From: Balanoglossus misakiensis
Lineage: Eukaryota > Hemichordata
Direction: 5' to 3'
DNA length: 64,000 nt
Assembly: GCA_040954595.2 (NCBI GenBank)
Contig: CM082588.2
Coordinates: 3,100,001 to 3,164,000 of the forward strand
The position numbers and the translations under genes were made by a program. The notes under the pieces are model-generated. The model saw nothing but the letters and a program-made list of their open reading frames with translations, was not told the origin of the DNA and ran no database searches. This document shows positions 17,883 through 26,207 of this stretch, in pieces. The first letter of the stretch is position 1. Each line of letters begins with the position of its first letter.

Positions 17883-19142
17883 CTAGACAGCCTCGTACAC
17901 GTTTTCAGATGACGATTGGCTTTCATGATGTATCCCTTCGTATTGGGAATCTGACTTCTCTGCAGTTAAACCAGCGTAGTGTTCGGATCCTTCTCTCTTG
18001 CCGTCTGCTGTGTCCATCTCGACATTCTCGTACGTCTCTTGGTCCCCTTTGTCCACGATTGCCTGGTCTCCGCTTTTCACTTCTTTTTTCTTGCCTCTTT
18101 CCACCCTGCTGACACTTTCATCCTGTTGTTTTGTATTTCTGCGCCGAGAATCGAAACACTTCCTTAACTTACCGGAACGGACGAGGAACACCAAGGCAAC
18201 AACCGCCAGACACAACAGAGTAGCAAAAACACCTCCGAAAAAGGCCCCGGCGATAGCTCGGCTGGGGAGATCCTTTTTGTCGCATTTGGACATGATTTGA
18301 GAATTCTCGGCCGTATACGGCGATAATGTGGTCGTGGATGCAGTGGTCATCTTTACAATTGCAGTTCCTTTCTGTTGATTTGTAGAACTCTTAGTCGCAA
18401 GCGAAGTCGATGGCGTGTCCAAGTTAATAACCCCTCGGGCGATGCTGGTGCCATGCTCGTTGGTAGCTTCGCATTTAACAAACAGTTCGTTGCGATCGGT
18501 CGGCACTGTTTGGATCATAAGAGCATCTGGTTGTGGAATCACCACTCTGAAGGCCCCGTTCACGGCGTGTTCGATTTTTGTGTCGTTTATGTACCAATCA
18601 AAGTGGGTTAGTAAGGAAGGTCCGGTGTTAACATGGCAAACACATACCGTAGTCAACAGTTTCGATTCTTCAAAAGTGTACGCTTTCAGGGTAGCCGTTA
18701 ATGGTCCGGTATTGCAAGTGGCATCAGGAGGAATAACGACGGAGAGATTGTAGCTTGAAATCTCTGAAAAGTCCAGGTCACACGTGTACTCTCCTTCGTC
18801 TTGCACGGTAACATTTGTAATTATCAAGGTCGCACTTTCGCAGATGAAATCTGAATAATACTTGTCTGGTGAGTATATAAATAAAGTGTTACGGGAGCAA
18901 TCGTAATACCCAGCTCGCGGTCCAGCAAAACACGAACATAGCTCTACTCCGGATCTTTTCCATGATATTATGAAATACTCGTCGGGAGGATTGTACCCGT
19001 CAAAGGAACAGAGAAGTGCGGCGTTCTCACCTTCAACCACTCTCACGGTCTCACGTTCAGCTGCGACAACCGACAGGTATGCTGCAGTCAGCAAGAACGC
19101 CAAAAGTCCCATACAAAGGGGCACGTGAATGAACTTGGCCAT
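17883..19142 (-). CDS. Intronless Ig-superfamily transmembrane receptor with ITAM-type cytoplasmic tail
   Basis: 419-residue type I membrane protein. Residues 1-28 form a signal peptide (hydrophobic core GLLAFLLTAAYLSVVAA). Ig domain 1 (about 30-136) is V-like, with Cys45, Trp61 and the hallmark DEGEYTC ending at Cys121; extra cysteines at 69, 71, 82 and 101 suggest further disulfides. Ig domain 2 (about 140-242) has Cys168 or Cys170 paired with Cys224 (VKCEATNEHGTS). A Thr/Ser-rich stalk (243-280) precedes a TM helix at about 296-321 and a basic stop-transfer stretch. The tail carries four tyrosine motifs: Y371ENV, Y389AGL, Y401EGI and Y416EAV. YAGL and YEGI are eight residues apart, matching the ITAM rule, and YEN fits a Grb2 SH2 site. 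I do not recognise a named orthologue; ligand unknown. The coding region is a single exon. Confidence 0.85.
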   Translation of the reverse strand: MAKFIHVPLCMGLLAFLLTAAYLSVVAAERETVRVVEGENAALLCSFDGYNPPDEYFIISWKRSGVELCSCFAGPRAGYYDCSRNTLFIYSPDKYYSDFICESATLIITNVTVQDEGEYTCDLDFSEISSYNLSVVIPPDATCNTGPLTATLKAYTFEESKLLTTVCVCHVNTGPSLLTHFDWYINDTKIEHAVNGAFRVVIPQPDALMIQTVPTDRNELFVKCEATNEHGTSIARGVINLDTPSTSLATKSSTNQQKGTAIVKMTTASTTTLSPYTAENSQIMSKCDKKDLPSRAIAGAFFGGVFATLLCLAVVALVFLVRSGKLRKCFDSRRRNTKQQDESVSRVERGKKKEVKSGDQAIVDKGDQETYENVEMDTADGKREGSEHYAGLTAEKSDSQYEGIHHESQSSSENVYEAV

Positions 19143-19326
19143 GGAGACGAGCGAGTAATAGTCTTAGTCTCTTTAGGCTTCACAGTGGAGAATGAATGGA
19201 AAGAAATGTTTCTATTTCCTTGATCCGGGTATTCTTAATCGTGCGCTGTCTCTATTTTTATAAGAGATGTAGACCTCGTTTTGACACTCTGCAGCGTTAA
19301 AAGGGGGGCAGGGAATTGAACCAGAC

Positions 19327-19390
19327 CGTCCATCCATCCATCCATTCATCCATCCAACCATCCATCCACCCAAACCCATCCATCCATCTG
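19327..19390. repeat. Imperfect CATC tetranucleotide microsatellite
   Basis: Runs of CATC/ATCC units with interruptions about 200 bp upstream of the Ig receptor start codon (minus-strand gene). It may lie in its promoter or 5' UTR. Confidence 0.8.
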
Positions 19391-19626
19391 CCATATGAAA
19401 ATACCAGCTAGTCACCAGGTTTCACAGAGCACCATAAGTAACGGAATGCGCTAATATTTAATTTGCATTGAATGTACAGAGCAAATCTACGTCAGAAGAG
19501 ACAAGTTTACCATCATCACAGTATGTGTTTGATATAATCAGAATTAGGAGCCACATAGGACACCTAAAGCTATGCGGCATCTGACAGTCCTTCCAACGTT
19601 GTTTGCTTTCTTGTAATTAACTGCAA

Positions 19627-20694
19627 TTAATCCAGCTTGATCTTAGAATTTCTGCTTACAAGCAGTACGAGCAGACCAACCGCACATCCAATGGGAAGCA
19701 AAATATTTGCCGTCTCTCCGAGGTGAATTAGGGTCCACGCCGCGCCGACCATTTCCACCAACAAAATCACTGCACTGGCTTGCTGCGCCCTGATTGGGCC
19801 CCACCAGAGCAGTACGCCCGCTATCAACTGTGACATGCCGATGACAAACTGATAGTCGACAGGGTCCGGTCGGTAACCAATGGATGACAGGGGAAAGACC
19901 TTAGCATACTGAACGAAATGGCTATTCTGAAAATCAAAATGAAAATATAGTAAGCGTCTTTCACAGAACAGATTTAAATTGTGGCTTTATGGGAATGGAA
20001 CTCTGACAAGCGTCTGTAAACTTCCGACATTCTTGGGTGATCAACAGGTGGCCAGACCCGTCTTGTCGTTCGGACCACGATCACTTCTAGTCACACACAG
20101 TGACCGTTTTCGGACACACCCTGTTGTGTGGTTGTCAAGTATTCTTGAGTGTTGACATCATATTTTCGTGCACAGTTACAGCGTCATTGAAAGCAAAAGT
20201 AACTGGGGGTGGCGAGATGGCGGACACGCGAACGAGTGGTGGCAGTATCATAGTACGCGTAGAGGCGGAGTATATAACAAGAATTCGCCCTGTTTTTTTG
20301 AACTTATACAAACATGGGCGTGCACGCCCAGTGTACTTTTCGTAGCAAACGCGTATTTCAGATTGTAAATGGAGATTTCAAAAGAGGATAGCCAGACATC
20401 ATTGTGCGAGCGCGACAGTAATGACTTTCAACCAGAAAAACCTTCAGTAAAACCACCATTATTGGCCTGGTCAATTCTATAGCCTATAGGCCTATATACA
20501 CTAAATTTATCTGAGGTGGGACTGTGCTGCGCCTGGTTGAAATTTGACCCCAATAAAATACTAGCTGCATATTACTACAGTTGTAATCAACCTACCAGTG
20601 TATTGTGTATTTGACCTTGAGGTAGCAAATGAATCGTCCCTGAAATACAGTAGAAGACGCCAAATCCGTACAGCAGGTAACCTAGAGTATTCAT
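19627..20694 (-). CDS. TMEM35B-like membrane protein, copy 1
   Basis: Small four-helix membrane protein of the TMEM35/DoxX-like family, 132 aa from two exons (20596-20694 and 19627-19926) joined by a phase-0 intron after residue 33. Exon 1 starts MNTLGYLLYGFG and contains the family turn SGTIHLLP. Exon 2 contains FPLSSIGYRPDPVDYQ, then three hydrophobic segments including MVGAAWTLIHL and a C-terminal VGLLVLLVS helix. It matches TMEM35B in the FPL...GYxPDP...YQ block. It is the most divergent of the three local copies and stands head-to-head with copy 2 (start codons 557 bp apart). The function of TMEM35B is not well established; its paralogue TMEM35A is a receptor chaperone in the ER. Confidence 0.85.
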
Positions 20695-21251
20695 CGTTCA
20701 GTTGACGTCGGAAATTTCTTCCCACAAAACGGTATTGACTCAGGGAGCGTTCTGCGTGTCAGGGCAGTGGTCACTCAGTGGTAGAATGGTCGTGAAAGAA
20801 AGCTAATCAAGCAAATCACCTTCACCGAGGCAACGTTTGAGTGGCATTACGTCACAAGTTTGTCTGCAAGTAGGTGCAAACATGAACGAGGTACCTATCA
20901 GCTCGGGGTCGGACTTTCCAAGTTGACCAAGAAATTGCACAAAATAAAAATATTGAAATCAAAGCGAAAAGTTACAGCTAATGGGGATTTAAATGTGTTG
21001 AATCATGAACTTTTAAGCTTTTTATTATGGAAAAGAATTTTTCAGTGCCGTTTCAGTGAACATGTGGTTTTATTCTATACCATTGTTGGCTGTAAAGATA
21101 ACGGAAAACGAGAGGTCTACTGTAAATTGGCGTTGGCGGCGTACAATATGTGCCAGCTGGCTGAGTGTGCAGGAGCAACACAAAGTGCCTTCATTTGAGC
21201 TTTGTCTGACAAGGGAGGAGGGAAACACGCCACTGTGACTGTAAATAGACG
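20695..21251. promoter_or_regulatory. Intergenic gap between head-to-head TMEM35B-like genes
   Basis: 557 bp separate the divergent start codons at 20694 (-) and 21252 (+). The arrangement makes a shared promoter plausible. No specific box was identified, and the open frames inside show no recognisable domain. Confidence 0.35.
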
Positions 21252-22280
21252 ATGGGTACATTTAAGTATGCGGTGATATTGCTAGGCATCCTTTTCGCGG
21301 CATCTGGAGTGGCGAAGTTGATACCGGCGGGTTCTGTTCACGAACACATGGTAGGTTTTCCCCGTACGTTTCGCTCTCACTCACTGCCTGGATCCAGTGG
21401 GCGTGGTTCACAGTGGCAGTGGTTTTCCATCCATGTGGTGAGCAATCCCACTGGAAACTAGCGCAGTCGCTTGTGGGCTCTAAGTCTTCTCTGTATGTAC
21501 GCGCTAATATGCATTCTAAACCGATGAGCTAGCTGAGCCTAGGTGTAGCTACTACAATAGTAGTCCATTTCAGGAAATGGACGCGCAGAATGGACATGAT
21601 TGGAGCCTGGAATCGACAAGCGACCTTGGCGCGTGTACATTTCTTTGTTATCAGCCAAATTCCAAATACATGAAACACATTACATAAGTCCTCGAATGCA
21701 CCCTTCTTTCACAGTTACAGACAGCATAGTAGCATTCTGCATATCGACCTCCAGCCCTGCGTACAGGTCTGTGTGTTCCCGGTGTGGACGTAGCTAACTT
21801 CCATGTGTACATGTATTCCATTATGCCACCAGGGATGAATTACTTTGGAAGACAATGATGTGTGAATTTCCGGACCCCAGACAATAGAGTTGCTTGTTAC
21901 TTTGTTTCTAAAAAATAAAAAAAGCAGAGCAGTATAATGGACTATAGTTAAGTCGCCGAATCTGTCTTCTATTTCAGACCAAAGAATTTGTACGGTATGC
22001 CTCTGTGTTTCCACTGCTCAGCTATGGCTACAAACCAGAACCCGCTCAGTTCCAGTTTGTCATCGGCATCGTCGAGGCGGCCGGGGGGCTGCTGCTGCTG
22101 ATCGGCTCGCTGCGACTCAAGAAGATGGTCGCCCCGATGCTGATGGTGATCATGGCCGGCGCCGTGTGGACGCTGTACCACCTCCACGAACCACCACCAA
22201 TGATAGCGTTCCCGGCAGTGTGTGGGTTGGGACTCTTTATACTGTTGTTGCAAGGAGAAGAGAAGCCAAAATTGGAGTGA
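21252..22280 (+). CDS. TMEM35B-like membrane protein, copy 2
   Basis: 133 aa from two exons, 21252-21350 and 21978-22280, with the same phase-0 intron after residue 33 as copies 1 and 3. Exon 1 begins MGTFKYAVILLGILFAASG and includes SGVAKLIPAGSVHEHM. Exon 2 has FPLLSYGYKPEPAQFQ, a helix with LLLLIG, then VIMAGAVWTLYHLH and AFPAVCGLGLFILLL, ending in a short charged tail (EEKPKLE). Very similar to copy 3, so a recent tandem duplication is likely. An AATAAA at 22445-22450 lies about 165 bp past the stop, just before a MITE-like element. Role is inferred only from the family: a small ER or plasma-membrane protein. Confidence 0.88.
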
Positions 22281-22444
22281 CGGATGCACTAGCCTCTCCG
22301 TGTTGGAAGTACGGTTGGCAATGTGGACTCTGGAATGATGAAAGCTTTATATATATAAGTACATTTTTACTAATCAGGGTTGTATTTTGAACTACATGTA
22401 CTATTACATGGGAAATATGCAGTGTGTTTGTTCACATTTGGAGA

Positions 22445-22450
22445 AATAAA
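22445..22450 (+). terminator. AATAAA poly(A) signal of TMEM35B-like copy 2
   Basis: Canonical hexamer about 165 bp after the stop codon, upstream of a MITE-like element. Confidence 0.5.
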
Positions 22451-22483
22451 TAATTGTTAATCTTGGTATACAAAGTTTGGTTG

Positions 22484-22666
22484 TACAGTCAAACCTGTGT
22501 TAGTGACCACCTCTATATAGTGACCACCTCTATATAGTGGCCACTTAGTTACAGTCCCTGTACAATTTACACGTGTATAAATTAACCTGTCTATAAAGAC
22601 CACCTGTCTATAAAGGCCAGTTTGGTAAAGTCCCTTGACTGGCCACTATAGACAGGTTTGACTGTA
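22484..22666. mobile_element. MITE-like element with 15-bp perfect terminal inverted repeats including TA flanks
   Basis: It begins TACAGTCAAACCTGT (22484-22498) and ends ACAGGTTTGACTGTA (22652-22666), exact reverse complements. The outer TA on each side fits a TA target-site duplication, as in Tc1/mariner-derived MITEs. The inside holds repeated motifs built on CTCTATATAGTG and GACCACCTCTAT. It has no coding capacity. A related copy lies at 36463-36611. Confidence 0.75.
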
Positions 22667-22885
22667 TATGAATTTTCTGGATGTTTTGGTCCTGGAGTTG
22701 ACCCACATGGTCTTATTTGAAATTTTTGTGGATTATGTTAGAAATTGATTGGTATGAGAACAAGTATAGCCAACGTGATTAAAACTACCAGTGTCATAAC
22801 TATTCTGAACAAATGGGAGCAGTGCCCTTGGCGCTATATTTTGGTATTGGTCTCGGGACAAGAAAGAACCACGGCATTGGTTACG

Positions 22886-23908
22886 ATGGGTGCATTCAAG
22901 TATGCAGTGGTATTGCTGGGCGTCATTTTCACGGCATCCGGAGTGGCAAAGTTGATACCTGCGGGTTCTGTTTACGAACACATGGTAAGTTTTCCGGCCT
23001 GGCCGCCTGCATTGTTTTGAATGCTTTTTTTTTGCTCCAATTTACATGCAGGTGGCTGTCGTCCAGGAATCTGGGTAGGGATGTGTGTGTATGTGGGGGG
23101 GGGGTGCATGTTAAGTGGAACTGCCTCGTAGTGCAGAGGATAATCAATTTCCCACAAGAATATTTTGTACTTCGAAGTATCCTCACACATTTTACTTGCC
23201 ATTTGGACAGAATTCTCAATCAGTAATGGCAAGAACTTGGCAGACAGGCCATGTAGCAGACAGTGATGATATATGCAAAATGCAAAGCAAAGGTTTGTTC
23301 ACAAGCCGACATTCAACTCTTTAGGCGCTTTTTATACGCTGGTTGTATTGTTGTACGTCTTTTCATTGATTCAACCCATGCATAAAGTTTCATTGATCTT
23401 TGCCAAGGCCATGTACGTCGCCCTTTCAGAGAGGTTCACTTTGCTTTAAATAAACAGCTTGGCTGGCACAGAAGCTTAACTTGCTGAGAAAGTAAATTTG
23501 ACAGTTGATTATGGGGATGACGAATAAACTTGAAGAAATTTCTCAAGCACATTTTCAAAGCAATGAACAATATAAATATCATTCATACGAGTGTATCATC
23601 TCTTTCAGACCAAGGAATTTGTACGCTTCTCGTCTGTGTTTCCACTTGTCAGTCTTGGCTTCAAACCAGACCCTGCCCAGTACCAGTTCGTTATCGGAGT
23701 CATTAACACCGTTTGCGGGCTGCTCCTTCTGTTTGGTTCGCCGAGACTCCAGAAGCTGGCCGCCTCGGTGCTGTTGGTCATCATGGCCGGAGCCGTGTGG
23801 ACACTGTACCATCTCCACCTACCTCCACAGAAAGTGGCGTTCCCGGCAGTGTGTGGATTTGGACTCCTGATATTCCTTCTGCGGGGAGAGAAGCCTAAAA
23901 CTGAGTGA
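22886..23908 (+). CDS. TMEM35B-like membrane protein, copy 3
   Basis: 132 aa from exons 22886-22984 and 23609-23908 with the shared phase-0 intron after residue 33. Starts MGAFKYAVVLLGVIFTASG; exon 2 has FPLVSLGFKPDPAQYQ, LLLLFGSPRLQKL, VIMAGAVWTLYHLH and AFPAVCGFGLLIFLL. It is the copy closest to vertebrate TMEM35B in the GFKPDPAQYQ block. I chose ATG 22886 over upstream in-frame ATGs because it aligns with the copy 2 start and gives the same 99-bp first exon. Tandem, same orientation as copy 2. ATTAAA at about 24053-24058 could end the transcript. Confidence 0.88.
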
Positions 23909-24625
23909 GGGGCAGAGGAAATTTGGGCGCCGTCTTTACTTTTGCTGATTCTTTGCTGCTCTGTTACAGAATGAATTAACAATACTCCCATGATCTCTCT
24001 ACAAAAAGTGTTTATTTATCAGTTTGTCACTTGGTTGCCTAAAAGACTGAACATTAAATTTCCAAGAACTTACAAAATTGGAAAGATAGTTCTGAGGAAT
24101 TCCCATTGAGATGGTGTGATTCAATATGACTATCTCTCAACAGTACAAGTTTGCATAGTTGTGTGCTGATAACACTTTACATCATATAAACCCACAATAA
24201 TATTTACAGACCTGAAAAAATGCAATCACATAAACATTACAATATTAAAATTCACTTCTAATTTCAATGCATGATCCAATCTTGCAAATACCAATGTATA
24301 TTCTGTTTCAGACGCCTCTCTCAGTATTTCAAAATACAAAAAATTGTGTAAAAATGCTAAAATATGAATGGTTGGGTGTTACATGTACTTTGTAATAAGC
24401 GATCACGTATTTTTCCTTTCTTCAGGTTCTGAAAAATTTACATAGCAGACTCTAGTACTGAATATTTTCCGCTACTCTCTGACTAATGTTTTCTGGGGTA
24501 AAATTTATTACAAAGTAGATTTTCTTGTTGATTAGGTGGGCATAGTGCCACCTGGAGGCCAATTTTATGTGATCAAGAGCGCCCCCTAGGGGCAAACTAT
24601 ATCGACACCCTTTGTCTATGAGTTT
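23909..24625. other. Convergent 3' flanks of TMEM35B-like copy 3 and TMEM35A-like gene
   Basis: Non-coding. On the minus strand an AATAAA (TTTATT on plus, 24504-24509) lies about 117 bp past the TMEM35A-like stop. A TACATGTA octamer occurs at 24380. Confidence 0.5.
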
Positions 24626-25892
24626 CTACTGACTCTTCACTTTTTCTTCTGATTTCTGGAATCTTGCCACAATTACAAGTCGGCAGGTTAGCAGTAACCA
24701 GAAAATGATTGCCCCAGTTGACTTGGCTAGTGGATCTCCGATGATGTGGTGGGTATAAATTGCACCTGTAACAAAGCAAAAGAGGCAATTGGTCAATTTT
24801 GTGACCCCTGACATTCATTGGAGTAATATCCATATTTCTGATTGGTCGATCGGTGACCTTCGATGGTTGAATATTCATATCGCTCTTTGGTGAATTAGAC
24901 AGTGTCAAAAATGTCCATACCTGTCATGATGCCAAGCAGTATCAGATTGGCAAGATTTTTGAGTTTGTCATTTGGTAGCAGTACAAGAATAGCCCCAGAG
25001 ACAATTTCAAGCCATCCCACTGTCTTCATGTACATCTTAGACTTGGGTTTCCATCCTGTCTGTTGTCTTAGAGGGAACTCCTTTGCATATTTACCAAAAT
25101 TCTTCCTCTGAAAATAAATTCGAAGAATGCATTAGCAACATAGCAATACTGTGACCAAGACCAGTAGGCATTTTGAAAGCCAAAAAAGAAAACTACATTT
25201 GGAACTGTACAGAATATTCTTAGTGAATTCTTTACCATCTCTGTACATTATGCTTAGTTTCTACAGCATATTAATAACAATTGGTGGATTATACATTTCT
25301 ACTTAAAATATTGATTTTACTTTTTCCCTTTGGGTTGAGATTGAAAGCCCCTTTGTTTACATGTGGACATCTGTTCAGGAAATCTAAATGCATTTGTGTA
25401 ATTTGTCAAAGGTTTGTATTGTACATGTACAATTGCATTTACAATGTAATTAATTATTATGCAATTTCAGAATCGAAAAAATCAATGAATTAATAAAAAT
25501 CAAACAATCCTGATTAAAATGTAACACTACTAGAATTCTCTGAGTGAAACAGTGAAATTGTCGGTAATGTGTCTTGTTGGATATCGTAATTTCCACGTGT
25601 ACAATTCTGATACGTGCATCCCCGACCTGATGTCAACAACGGGCCATAACAATGTGTGTACATAAGTAATCAGTGTGTCTGTGATCGTAAGATGAATGAG
25701 CACAAGCCACAAAGATTTGGAATAATGATCAAACGAGAATTCTTTTCTCATGCAAACGCGGTGGAAACCGATCTTACTTACCAATTCATCATGCATCTGT
25801 TTGTTGATCGCTGGGGTTACTTTTATACTGCCTGTAAAAACGAAAAACAGGCCGATAGCAATCGACATCGCGATAACCACTTTGGAGGCCAT
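24626..25892 (-). CDS. TMEM35A: TMEM35A / NACHO-like acetylcholine receptor chaperone
   Basis: 145 aa from three exons: 25782-25892, 24921-25107 and 24626-24765 (438 nt). The start MASKVVIAMSIAIGLFFVF leads into GSIKVTP, close to the vertebrate TMEM35A N-terminus. Exon 3 has IGDPLAKSTGAI followed by LLLTCRLVIVARF, the characteristic C-terminal helix of TMEM35A. Four hydrophobic segments are evident. Vertebrate TMEM35A (NACHO) is an ER chaperone that promotes assembly of nicotinic acetylcholine receptors; vertebrate proteins are about 167 aa, so the C-terminal tail is shorter here. The first intron is phase 0 in the same alignment position as in the three TMEM35B-like neighbours; the second intron is unique to this gene. 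Head-to-head with WDR3, 315 bp between start codons. Confidence 0.9.
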
Positions 25893-26207
25893 GATTACAA
25901 CTACCTAAGTTGGTCATTATTTGTTTTGCAACTATGACCTTTGAACTCTAATAGATGGGCGTATTTACAAACTAAATTACGTTAGTTCCCTAAACTTAAC
26001 AAGAAAATAATTCAATATTTTACAAGAACGAAATATTTGGGGAAATACCTTCAACAGAGGACATTTTCAAAAATGTGATTAACAATCATGAAGCTGGGCG
26101 GTCTATGACCTTTGCCACAGAGGTCAACACATGTGTACATCTCATCACACGTGCACCGGCAGGCAGAAGATCACAACGGAGAAATAACGTCTTCAGGGCT
26201 TGTTACT
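25893..26207. promoter_or_regulatory. Putative bidirectional promoter TMEM35A / WDR3
   Basis: 315 bp separate the divergent start codons at 25892 (-) and 26208 (+). Transcription of both genes must begin in or near this interval unless an untranslated exon overlaps the partner. GACCTTTG-type words occur at about 25936 and 26106. No TATA box is evident. Confidence 0.45.

Noticed and set aside
20235-20260. GTGGCAGTATCATAG resembles the 5' end of U4 snRNA
   Set aside because: Similarity stops after about 15 nt; the downstream sequence does not follow the U4 pattern and no Sm site is evident. Probably chance or a tiny pseudogene fragment.
21715-22289. Minus-strand frames over TMEM35B-like copy 2
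   Set aside because: Complement of a GC-rich coding exon; His/Gln-rich with no domain.
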